From an uncultured Eubacteriales bacterium (lineage in GTDB: Bacteria > Bacillota > Clostridia > Oscillospirales > CAG-272), in assembly GCA_902462015.1 (NCBI GenBank), contig CABPZV010000017.1, positions 1-21,817 on the forward strand: 21,817 nucleotides of DNA, written 5' to 3'. The notes beneath the pieces were generated by a model. It saw only the letters and a list, made by a program, of their open reading frames with translations, was not told the DNA's origin and did no database searches. Positions 6,402 to 13,582 of this stretch are shown here, piece by piece. A program made the translations under genes and the position numbers. Within the stretch, counting starts at the first letter, position 1. Each line of letters opens with the position of its first letter.

Positions 6402-8681
6402 ATGGAAACAAGGGAAATTCTCATAAAGCGGCTTTCGGCGGCGGATGAGAAATTTGCAGAAGATTCAATCCGTTCGGTTGTAGCTTTTGGTTTTAATCTT
6501 CCGAAAAACGGAAGTTATTTTGTTGACGGAGCCGTATCTGTAGTAAGCGGAAGTCCTTTGAAAACAGGATATATTATTATTTGTCCCGATCTGCACGGGG
6601 CAGGAAGGGCAGTTTCACTTACGGCAAGTTCATGCGGACACAGAGCCGTTGCAGAGGATTCCGTAAACAGTGAGAAAGGCTGTACTTCTGCAGAGCAGAC
6701 AGTCCGTATTTCGGTTGATACTGTAAAAAGCTTTGATTATAAAGACGGAGTGGGATGTGTCATGCTTGAATATACAGGCACAGACGGCTGTTCTCATCTG
6801 CTTTGCCGGGCAAGTATGGAATATGCATTGCTGTACTCATCGGTTTCCAAGCAGCTTAACCGTTGGCTTTCTATTGGAAAATATGATTATAAATACGAAT
6901 CGTCTATAGAAAAAAACTGTCCGAAATGCGGACGGCCGTATAAGCAGGGGTCAAGCATATGCCTTTCCTGTACAAGCGGCAAACAGTATCTCAGGCGGCT
7001 TTGGAATATAGCGGGGCCGCATAGGGGTTATATTTATTTTTCTGTTTTGCTGTATTTTTTAATATCCGGACTTGGGCTTCTCTCTCCGATGCTTACAAGG
7101 ATACTTACAGACGATTATATTAAGGCTGATGAAATGCCGCACTTATCAGGATATATTGTTACCGTTTTAATGATATTTGCTGTTTCGCTTATTTCAAATA
7201 TTATCGGGGCAGTGCGTAATATTGTGATTTCAAAGGCTGGAAGCCGGCTCATTGTAGATTTGCGCGGAATGCTTTTCGATAAGGTTGAATCGGTCAGCAT
7301 TTCGAATATTAACAGACGGACAGTCGGTGATATTATGTCCCGAATCACCGGGGATACGGGAACTCTCCGCAGCTTTATCATTAATGATCTCGGTAAGGCT
7401 GCCGAAATGATTGTAACCTTTATAGGAGTTTGTATTTTTCTTTTTGTATATGACCCTTTAATTGCGGTTATCGTATTGCTTCCTATGCCGGTTGTTTATT
7501 ATCTTAACAGTATTTTTCGAAAATATGTGAGAAAGCTGTACCATCGCAGCTGGAAGGTTTCTTCAAGGGCAAGAACTATAATGCACGATATTTTTTCGGG
7601 AATACGTGTTGTTAAGGCGTATGGCAGAGAGCATTACGAATGCGGGCGGTATGACCGTGCCATAAAACAGGAACGTGAAGCTACAAAGCGCAGTGAGTAT
7701 ACCTTTTCTGTGTTTATGCCGCTTTTGAGGTTTATAATGGGAATCGGTGAGTTCTTTGTTATTTACTATGTCGGAAGACATATTCTTGACGGGACGATGA
7801 CGCTCGGATATATGCAGCAGATAGTATCTTATGTAAGTATGGTATATGCTCCCTTGTTTTGGTTTTCCGGCCTGATGCGGAGGCTTACAAATACGCTTAC
7901 GTCGGTTGTTAAAATATTTGAAATACTCGATGAGGAGAGCGACATACAGGAGAGAGAAAATCTTGTTTCCTTTCCCATTGAAGGCAATATAAAAATTGAA
8001 AATGCTTCTTTTGGGTATGGAGGTTCAGCAAATGTCCTTAGAAATGTCAGTATTGAGATTAATAAGGGGGAAATGGTCGGAATTGTCGGACGTTCCGGAG
8101 CAGGAAAAACTACGCTTATAAATCTGATTCTTCGCCTTTATGATGTAGAGGACGGAAAAATTACAGTGGACGGTGTCGACCTGAGGGATATATCACAGAA
8201 TTCTCTGCGTTCTCAGATAGGTACGGTTTTGCAGGAGACTTTTCTGTTTACCGGAACTGTCTATGAAAATATTGCGTACTCTAAGCCTGGTGCAGACTAT
8301 GGCGAAGTGATTACTGCATCGAAGCTTGCCGGCGCGCATGATTTTATTATGCGTATGCCTGACGGATATAATACGCTGATTGGCGAGAGGGGAATGACGG
8401 TATCCGGCGGTGAACGACAGCGTATATCGATTGCTCGCGCACTGCTTCACAATCCGAGAATTCTGATTTTAGACGAGGCGACAAGCGCGCTTGATACCGA
8501 AACGGAGCGTCAGATACAGAAATCTCTTGCAGCTCTTACTGCAGGGCGGACTACGATTGCAATTGCGCACCGGCTCTCAACCCTTAGGAATGCAACTAAG
8601 CTTGTTGTACTCGATAGAGGGACAGTGGCTGAAAATAGGCTCACACGACGAGCTTATGAGAAAAAAAGGTATATATTATAG
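6402..8681 (+). CDS. Second ABC exporter half-transporter with zinc ribbon; C-terminus frameshifted
   Basis: This half-transporter is 759 residues as read here, with the same plan as the one at 3294. An N-terminal cytosolic domain (1 to about 165) is followed by a zinc ribbon with CPKC (173-176) and CLSC (187-190), a six-helix exporter domain (about 207-500), then an ATPase with Walker A GRSGAGKTT (563-571), QETFLF, signature VSGGERQR (667-674), Walker B ILILDEATSALDT (687-699) and AIAHRLST. After residue 744 the frame leaves the family pattern and stops at 8681. Skipping one A in the GAAAATAGG run (8631-8639) restores a normal tail ending at 8724, for 773 residues. All catalytic motifs lie before the shift. 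The start is ATG 6402 with GAGG at 6391-6394; a CCGCC-TGA-GGCGG hairpin (6375-6387) stands just upstream and may affect translation. It is presumably the heterodimer partner of the first half-transporter. Confidence 0.88.
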   Translation: METREILIKRLSAADEKFAEDSIRSVVAFGFNLPKNGSYFVDGAVSVVSGSPLKTGYIIICPDLHGAGRAVSLTASSCGHRAVAEDSVNSEKGCTSAEQTVRISVDTVKSFDYKDGVGCVMLEYTGTDGCSHLLCRASMEYALLYSSVSKQLNRWLSIGKYDYKYESSIEKNCPKCGRPYKQGSSICLSCTSGKQYLRRLWNIAGPHRGYIYFSVLLYFLISGLGLLSPMLTRILTDDYIKADEMPHLSGYIVTVLMIFAVSLISNIIGAVRNIVISKAGSRLIVDLRGMLFDKVESVSISNINRRTVGDIMSRITGDTGTLRSFIINDLGKAAEMIVTFIGVCIFLFVYDPLIAVIVLLPMPVVYYLNSIFRKYVRKLYHRSWKVSSRARTIMHDIFSGIRVVKAYGREHYECGRYDRAIKQEREATKRSEYTFSVFMPLLRFIMGIGEFFVIYYVGRHILDGTMTLGYMQQIVSYVSMVYAPLFWFSGLMRRLTNTLTSVVKIFEILDEESDIQERENLVSFPIEGNIKIENASFGYGGSANVLRNVSIEINKGEMVGIVGRSGAGKTTLINLILRLYDVEDGKITVDGVDLRDISQNSLRSQIGTVLQETFLFTGTVYENIAYSKPGADYGEVITASKLAGAHDFIMRMPDGYNTLIGERGMTVSGGERQRISIARALLHNPRILILDEATSALDTETERQIQKSLAALTAGRTTIAIAHRLSTLRNATKLVVLDRGTVAENRLTRRAYEKKRYIL

Positions 8682-8724
8682 TCTTGTAATGGCACAGAGA
8701 CAGATGGGAAAAATCAGCCGATAA
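8635..8724 (+). other. Displaced C-terminal tail of the second ABC half-transporter
   Basis: In the +1 frame this stretch encodes IGSHDELMRKKGIYYSL and a further 12 residues, then stops at 8724. The sequence is the usual end of an exporter ATPase and parallels SGTHEELISQNGIYYKL of the first half-transporter. It is not a separate gene: it has no start or ribosome binding site of its own and is joined to the upstream frame once one A is removed near 8632-8635. Confidence 0.85.
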
Positions 8725-8738
8725 AAATGACGGTTCGT

Positions 8739-9863
8739 TTACTTCAACAGCGATATTAAACAACCTGTATAATAGTGCTGCAGTATTTCTTCTGCGCAGA
8801 ATCCCTGACTGGCCATGTCGTCGGCTCCGTATTGACTCATTCCCACTCCGTGTCCGGATGCGGATCTGTCCTTTTCAGAAGTTGGTACTGAACAGAGATA
8901 AGCGACTGGACTTCCCCAAACGTCTTTTGCGTTTTTCGTCTGGTTTACCGAACTCGAATGCCATACGGCGCAGATACAGCTGCCGTCGTAGGTTATTACT
9001 TTATTTTCTGTATCATAGACTGCCGCTTCTGAGGTTTGAATAATGCTGCTGCCTGATTCGCCCCATTTGTCGTAGCTTGATGATTTTGATGTATAAGCAC
9101 AGCAGTGTGATGTAGCGTCGCAGAGGTATATCCCCGGATGTTCGTTTGAATCCTGATTGCTGATAATCTTATAAATAGCATATGTGCGTGCTGCAATTGC
9201 CTGAGCCCGGATTGCTTCTGAGCCGAAATATATCGGCATTTCGGAAGCAACGACTCCGGTGACGTAGTCGTGCAGAGACATTTGAACTGTTTGTTCACTG
9301 CTGTGAATATATACGGATACGGTACTGTAATCATTGATTCCGCAGTTTAGTTCAGGACAATAAGTATTTTGTGATGCTTGAGATGTATTGTTTTCAGCAT
9401 TTTTATTTTCTGATGAAACTCCATCTGTCGCTTCGGGCTGCATAGCTTCTGCTTCTGGGACTCCGGAGTCAGAATCTGCATTTGATGATCCGGATGTAAC
9501 ACTGGAGCTGATTGTACTGTCCTGCAGACTGCTGCTGTCTCCGTCTTGACTATTGATGCTGTCGTCTTGGTGGTTAATGCTATCTACGGATTCATCTTTT
9601 TTCGTTTCTGTGACAAATGTGTGATAATCCGCTCTTATTGCTCTGAATGCTTCTTCTAATACAATGTCTGCATACGACGCTTCAGGGGTTTGAATATCGG
9701 ATTTTTCGGATAGCTGAGACTGTTCTTCAGAGGCTGAGACTGATGTTTTTGATTCATTCTGTGTATTTGTATAATCTGTTTCTGCTGGCAGTGAAGCCGT
9801 CTCAGGAATAAAAAGACATATTGAAATAGCGGTTATTATAATCATAATTAAACCGGTTCGCAT
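8739..9863 (-). CDS. SpoIID/LytB-domain protein with shortened domain
   Basis: This is a 374-residue exported or membrane-anchored protein. A hydrophobic segment (about 4-24) acts as signal or anchor, a Ser/Asp/Glu-rich linker runs to about 165, and the SpoIID domain occupies about 175-370. SpoIID proteins are lytic transglycosylases that act on denuded peptidoglycan during engulfment; related LytB proteins act in vegetative wall remodelling. Visible are the catalytic glutamate in VVASEMP (E208), QAIAARTYA, the Cys/His motif CDATSHCCAY, AVWHSSS, VWGSPVAYL and the terminal GHGVGMSQYGA (337-347) with EILQHYYTG. Only about eleven residues separate AYLCSV from GHGVG, where Bacillus SpoIID has roughly 80, so an internal segment is missing without loss of frame. 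The start is ATG 9863 after GAAAGGA. The gene converges tail to tail with the ABC module. Whether it serves sporulation is not shown. Confidence 0.82.
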   Translation of the reverse strand: MRTGLIMIIITAISICLFIPETASLPAETDYTNTQNESKTSVSASEEQSQLSEKSDIQTPEASYADIVLEEAFRAIRADYHTFVTETKKDESVDSINHQDDSINSQDGDSSSLQDSTISSSVTSGSSNADSDSGVPEAEAMQPEATDGVSSENKNAENNTSQASQNTYCPELNCGINDYSTVSVYIHSSEQTVQMSLHDYVTGVVASEMPIYFGSEAIRAQAIAARTYAIYKIISNQDSNEHPGIYLCDATSHCCAYTSKSSSYDKWGESGSSIIQTSEAAVYDTENKVITYDGSCICAVWHSSSVNQTKNAKDVWGSPVAYLCSVPTSEKDRSASGHGVGMSQYGADDMASQGFCAEEILQHYYTGCLISLLK

Positions 9864-10200
9864 AAATCATCTTCCTTTCGTTTAAAAGGTTGTCCTGAAT
9901 CATTTTTTATAGGTTTTGTAAAAAGCTATGCGTTATAGATTCTTTTTATGATTGACATCCGTCGAGTAACATATTCAGCGAAATGTTATTCATATAAAGT
10001 TAACTATTAGTTCATCCGATTGTACAGAAGTGAATTTTATTAAACAGTACAATAATATTTATTGACAGCTTAATGCTGCGTACAGCAAAAGGTTAATTAT
10101 ACCCGCGGTTTTATAGTGTAAAATTTTGTATGGTGTATTTTTATCTTACTATTTGTTTTAAATAATATAGCTTATAGCTAAAGGATGGTTATATTTCATT
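9864..10200. other. Divergent intergenic spacer between the SpoIID-domain and MnmA-like genes
   Basis: This 337-base AT-rich gap separates two divergently transcribed genes and must hold both promoters. TTGACA occurs at 9952-9957 and 10062-10067 on the + strand, but neither has a good -10 box at 16-18 bases. AACAT (9968-9972) and ATGTT (9983-9987) form a short inverted repeat. No reading frame, riboswitch or strong terminator is evident. Confidence 0.6.
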
Positions 10201-10992
10201 ATGAAAATACTTGTTGGAATAAATGGAGATGCGGAGAGCTTTTCAGCTGCTGTTATGCTCAAGGAGCAGGGAAACGATGTTATGGGAGGAGTAATTAACT
10301 GTGACAGAGTAAATGTTTCTTTGGCGGCTGCAGCGGCTGAAAAGGCCGGAATAACTTTTGTTACTATTCCCGGAGAGGGCGTTACCAAATCAAAAATCGC
10401 ATCTGTGCTTTGCCGGTATGCCCGTGAGAATGGATTTGATGCAGCTGCAACAGGTCATTATTGCCGTGTTGTCGCGGATGAGGATGGACAGTCAAAGGAC
10501 AGTGTAATCAGTTATGTTGAAACCGCAGTATGTAAAGAGCTTGACCAAAGCTATTTATTGTCCGGTCTTTCCGCGGAAGACGTTAAAATGTTTATTTGTC
10601 CTGTAGGAACATTATATAAGGAGCAGGTTGCGGAATATGCTACATCTCATGGATTTTATGACGCGACACCTAAATATCGGGAACAGCCGTGGATAAAGCC
10701 CGTGCCTGCCAAGTCTGTCAGAATCGGAAGTATTACCATGCAGGGGTATGAGGGCGTAGATTTTGACCGCGGATATTCAAGCTATATTTGTTCGTCGACT
10801 CTAAAAATCGGAGATGAGGGCAGGACTGTAAAGGGCCATGTATATATTCACAATGTTGTCGACGATGAGCTTGTGGCAGATATAATTTTCTTTACATTGG
10901 GTATCCCGGTAAAAATTGGCGACAGTGTTGCAGTATATAACTCTGACGGTAAGCTTCAGATCGGCGGAGTAATTAAAGAGGTTCTTGACTGA
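10201..10992 (+). CDS. MnmA-like protein lacking catalytic motifs
   Basis: This 263-residue protein is related to the tRNA 2-thiouridylase MnmA (normally about 360 residues), which thiolates U34 of tRNA. Family signatures kept are ILVGI followed by AAVMLKEQGNDVMGG (15-30), ATGHYCRV (83-90), LDQSYLLSGL (114-123), FICPVGTLYKEQVAEYA, and the C-terminal barrel ending GDSVAVYNSDGKLQIGG. The PP-loop motif SGGVDSS is replaced by NGDAESF (8-14), the segment that carries the NPDxxCN cysteine is missing between about 60 and 75, and the second catalytic cysteine region (GICF type) is replaced by DATPKYREQPW. It should therefore not be a working MnmA and is best seen as a diverged paralogue. Start ATG 10201; AAGGA at 10181-10185 is 15 bases away, rather far. 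The gene is monocistronic, ending at a terminator. Its role is unknown. Confidence 0.75.
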   Translation: MKILVGINGDAESFSAAVMLKEQGNDVMGGVINCDRVNVSLAAAAAEKAGITFVTIPGEGVTKSKIASVLCRYARENGFDAAATGHYCRVVADEDGQSKDSVISYVETAVCKELDQSYLLSGLSAEDVKMFICPVGTLYKEQVAEYATSHGFYDATPKYREQPWIKPVPAKSVRIGSITMQGYEGVDFDRGYSSYICSSTLKIGDEGRTVKGHVYIHNVVDDELVADIIFFTLGIPVKIGDSVAVYNSDGKLQIGGVIKEVLD

Positions 10993-11039
10993 ACTGTGAC
11001 CTGATGCTGTGCTGTCTTGTTTATGTACTAATTAAATTT

Positions 11040-11077
11040 GCGCGGGTCTGATTGTTTTACATACCCGTGCATTTTTT
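11040..11077 (+). terminator. Factor-independent terminator after the MnmA-like gene
   Basis: GCGCGGGT (11040-11047) pairs with ACCCGTGC (11063-11070) with one G-T pair, followed by ATTTTTT (11071-11077). It lies 47 bases after the MnmA-like stop codon and just before the holA ribosome binding site, so holA must be transcribed from within this short gap or by read-through. Confidence 0.75.
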
Positions 11078-11104
11078 GTGTCTGGAGGAAAAGGTGACTT
11101 TTGT

Positions 11105-12181
11105 ATGAAAGGGAAAAGCAAGTTTAATATTATGTCATCTTCCGATATTCGTTTGGCTGTTAAGCATGGAATAAGCGGTATTTACATATTTTGCGGTCCG
11201 GAGGAGTACATGCTTCAAAGCTGTCTTAAAATGATTAAGGATAAGCTTTTGGGAGCAGACGGAGAAAATGATGTTTTTGCATATACGAGAATAGACAGTG
11301 ACGTAGACGGCAACAGCGGAAAACTGAATTTCAGAGAAGTATTAGACGCTTCGTCTATGGTTTCGCTGTTTTGTGAGAAACGTCTTATTGAGGTGCGTTC
11401 TGTGAATTTCAAGCTTATGAATGCATCGGAAACCGATGACTTTTGTATGCTTCTTGATGAGCTTTCGGAAAACAAGGATAATGTAGTAATTTTTTTTGCA
11501 AGAGATGATGAAATTGATACCGGAACTCTGCCGAAAAAACCGTCACCGTTTATTTCACGGGTTGCGCCTCATGTCAGTATTGTATATTTTGAAAGGCAGA
11601 CGCCTTCAAAGCTCGTCGTATGGATGTTAAAGCATTTCGGCGCATTCGGTATTACGGCATCACATGAGCAGTGCTATAGGATTATGGAGCTTTGCGGAGG
11701 CTCCATGCGTTTGATTGCTTCGGAAATAGATAAGCTCTGTGCATATATTTTAACCTCGGACAGACGGGAGGTTCAGGGGGAGGATATCGACAGCGTCTGC
11801 TGTATTTACAATCCTGAAATGCAGCCTTTTGCGGTATCGAATGCTATTTTGTCCGGAGATAAAGAGGCGCTTTTCGCAGCATATTTTGATATGAAGTCAA
11901 AAAAAATTCGTCCGGAACAGATCCTTGCTCAAATTTCTTCAGTGTGGTGTGATCTTCAGACGGTTAATGTACTTGCAGAGTCAGGAGAGAACAAAAAAAC
12001 GATTGCCTCAGCACTCGGAATGCACGAATTCAGAGTAGGAAAATATCTTGAGGCCGGACGGAAAATCACTTATGAAAGGACTGCTTACGCGGTAGAAAAA
12101 TGCGGAGAGGCAGACAGACTTATCAAAAACTCGCAGACAGACGCTTATCTTGTACTTGAGCGCCTGATTGCATTTTTATGA
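11105..12181 (+). CDS. holA: DNA polymerase III, delta subunit
   Basis: This is a 358-residue clamp-loader delta subunit, which opens the sliding clamp during its loading onto DNA. Recognisable features are the N-terminal GIYIFCGPEEYMLQSCL block with the following IKDKLL helix, the central DNVVIFFARDDEID region with KK in place of a true ATP site (delta does not hydrolyse ATP), the lid-like MELCGGSMRLIASEIDKLCAY block, and the C-terminal collar helices (SKKIRPEQILAQISSVW, TDAYLVLERLIAFL). Length fits the family. Start ATG 11105 is chosen for AAGGTGA at 11091-11097, seven bases away; an upstream in-frame GTG at 11078 lies in the terminator tail and is unlikely. The gene overlaps the next one or lies 11 bases before it, depending on that gene's start, so the two are translationally coupled. 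Confidence 0.88.
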   Translation: MKGKSKFNIMSSSDIRLAVKHGISGIYIFCGPEEYMLQSCLKMIKDKLLGADGENDVFAYTRIDSDVDGNSGKLNFREVLDASSMVSLFCEKRLIEVRSVNFKLMNASETDDFCMLLDELSENKDNVVIFFARDDEIDTGTLPKKPSPFISRVAPHVSIVYFERQTPSKLVVWMLKHFGAFGITASHEQCYRIMELCGGSMRLIASEIDKLCAYILTSDRREVQGEDIDSVCCIYNPEMQPFAVSNAILSGDKEALFAAYFDMKSKKIRPEQILAQISSVWCDLQTVNVLAESGENKKTIASALGMHEFRVGKYLEAGRKITYERTAYAVEKCGEADRLIKNSQTDAYLVLERLIAFL

Positions 12182-12192
12182 GGAAATTTGGA

Positions 12193-12861
12193 ATGGGAAG
12201 AGAATTGATTAAAGTACCATATCCTGTTATTGTAGAGGGAAAGTATGACAAGATACGTCTTTCCGCTGTGATAGAGGCGAATATTATTACAACCGGAGGC
12301 TTCTCGCTTTTCAAGGATAAAGAAAAGATTGAATATCTAAAAAAAATGTGCGATAAACGCGGGGCAGTAGTCGTATTTACTGACAGCGACGGAGCGGGAC
12401 TTGTAATCAGAAATTATCTTAAAAATGCTCTTGGAGAGGGACGGAAAGTGTATAACCTTTATACTCCGCGAGTTGAGGGCAAGGAAAAGAGGAAAAGGAT
12501 ACCTTCGAAGGAAGGTATTCTTGGTGTAGAGGGAATAGACTGCGACAGTCTCGGAAGTATATTTACTGCCTTTCTCCAGAGGGCTGGTATAGAAAACACT
12601 GAAACGGAGAATATGGCTTTGGAAAGAAAGACTGAAAATAAGTCCCGGAAGATTGAAAAGTCAAGGCTTTATTCGGACGGTCTTTCAGGAGGCGAGGGCA
12701 GCCGCGGTAAGCGTGCTGCACTGTGCAGAATTCTTGGAATACCGGAAAACATTTCTGCCGGGGCGCTCATCGAGGCTATAAATCTTTTGGGCGCCGCAGA
12801 TATATACGATAAGTTTGTATCTGATTATGTGGAAAATCAAAATAGTAATTATAGCAGTTGA
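12193..12861 (+). CDS. rnmV: RNase M5-like Toprim protein (DUF4093 C-terminal domain)
   Basis: This is a 222-residue protein with an N-terminal Toprim domain: the metal-binding glutamate in PVIVEGKYDK (E15), then VVFTDSDGAG with D64 and D66, and an IPSKEGILGVEG segment like the conserved K-IGVEHA part of RNase M5. After a charged linker (about 130-155), the C-terminal block RLYSDGLSGGEGSRGKR with its following RILGIPENISAGALIEAINLL matches the M5 C-terminal domain. RNase M5 trims precursor 5S rRNA in Bacillus. Length is somewhat above the Bacillus enzyme (about 186) because of the linker. Start ATG 12193 has GAGGA (12180-12184) eight bases upstream; the in-frame ATG at 12178 overlaps the holA stop as ATGA but lacks a ribosome binding site. 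The 5S substrate is inferred by family. Confidence 0.8.
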   Translation: MGRELIKVPYPVIVEGKYDKIRLSAVIEANIITTGGFSLFKDKEKIEYLKKMCDKRGAVVVFTDSDGAGLVIRNYLKNALGEGRKVYNLYTPRVEGKEKRKRIPSKEGILGVEGIDCDSLGSIFTAFLQRAGIENTETENMALERKTENKSRKIEKSRLYSDGLSGGEGSRGKRAALCRILGIPENISAGALIEAINLLGAADIYDKFVSDYVENQNSNYSS

Positions 12862-12900
12862 TATATGTTTTTGCTTTTTGATTATAGAAAGGTTATTATC

Positions 12901-13353
12901 GTGATTATGAAAAAAATAATTGAATTATATAAGAAATACAGAGAGCTTATTGTATATGTCATTTGCGGAGGGCTTACGACAGCGGTAAGCTTTGCATTTC
13001 AGGCGCTGGCAGGATACTTTTTTTCCGGAGATAATTTTACAGAGCTGAGAACTGCGATATCATGGGTGGCCGCTGTATTGTTCGCATTTTTTGTCAATAA
13101 ATTTTTTGTATTTAACGATACTGAAAAGGAAAAGCATGAATCAGAAAAAAGAGTAGCGGGACGCAGCTTTATGCAGTTTGTTTCATTTGTAAGTATGCGT
13201 TTGCTTTCGCTCGGAATTGAAATGATAATAATGTCTTTTGGTGTGAGAGTACTGCATTTAAACGATTTTATACCGAAGATTTTTGCCCAGGTTATTGTTG
13301 TAATTTCTAATTACTTTTTTAGTAAATTTATAATTTTCGCAAAGAAAAGATAA
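12901..13353 (+). CDS. GtrA-family membrane protein
   Basis: This is a 150-residue protein with four predicted membrane helices (about 15-38, 48-70, 92-112, 120-142), matching the GtrA family. The signature start ELIVYVICGGLTTAVSF, the short FVNKFFVF loop after helix 2 and the terminal VISNYFFSKFIIF are all typical. GtrA-like proteins are thought to move lipid-linked sugars across the membrane for wall or polysaccharide glycosylation; no glycosyltransferase partner is next to it here. The start is GTG 12901 with GAAAGG (12887-12892) eight bases upstream; ATG 12907 is an alternative, and the ATG at 12865 lacks a ribosome binding site. It follows the M5-like gene by 39 bases and probably belongs to the same transcript. 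Confidence 0.85.
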   Translation: MIMKKIIELYKKYRELIVYVICGGLTTAVSFAFQALAGYFFSGDNFTELRTAISWVAAVLFAFFVNKFFVFNDTEKEKHESEKRVAGRSFMQFVSFVSMRLLSLGIEMIIMSFGVRVLHLNDFIPKIFAQVIVVISNYFFSKFIIFAKKR

Positions 13354-13412
13354 AATGCGGTAATATATAAGAACTAAAAATGTCAGTTATAGATATATAT
13401 TTCTAATGAAAA

Positions 13413-13430
13413 TTGTTAAAATTCATACAA
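13413..13430. promoter_or_regulatory. Upstream copy of an inverted repeat (possible operator)
   Basis: TTGTT-N8-TACAA, a near-symmetric repeat five bases upstream of the -35 box of the CdaR-like gene. It resembles the site at 13530-13546; both contain the string AATTCATACAA or AAATCATACAA. Regulatory use is inference. Confidence 0.3.
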
Positions 13431-13435
13431 TGCTA

Positions 13436-13464
13436 TTGAAATTCAGAAAAAAATAGTGTATTAT
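13436..13464 (+). promoter_or_regulatory. Promoter upstream of the CdaR-like gene
   Basis: TTGAAA (13436-13441) and TATTAT (13459-13464) are 17 bases apart, with an overlapping perfect TATAAT at 13462-13467 (20-base spacing). Transcription would start near 13471, leaving a 110-base leader. This is the best promoter match in the window and may drive the downstream ftsEX run as well. Confidence 0.65.
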
Positions 13465-13529
13465 AATATTCACAGATGTTTGCAATATGCTTACCTTATC
13501 ATAAACTCAATGTGATTTTACTCTGGCTG

Positions 13530-13546
13530 TTGTAAAAATCATACAA
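13530..13546. promoter_or_regulatory. Downstream copy of an inverted repeat (possible operator)
   Basis: TTGTA-N7-TACAA is a perfect 5+5 inverted repeat, about 60 bases after the expected transcription start and 37 before the start codon. With the copy at 13413-13430 it brackets the promoter, an arrangement seen in looping or autoregulated promoters. Confidence 0.35.
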
Positions 13547-13582
13547 AAATAAAAAAAGAGGTTTTTGGAGGGAGGATTCTTA

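Noticed and set aside
8491..8724. Open frame on the + strand that could be called a separate 77-residue gene
   Set aside because: Its second half is the displaced tail of the ABC half-transporter and its first half is an out-of-frame reading of that gene; it has no ribosome binding site.
9952..10067. Two TTGACA boxes as promoters for the MnmA-like gene
   Set aside because: Neither has a convincing -10 box at 16-18 bases, so they were not listed as promoters.
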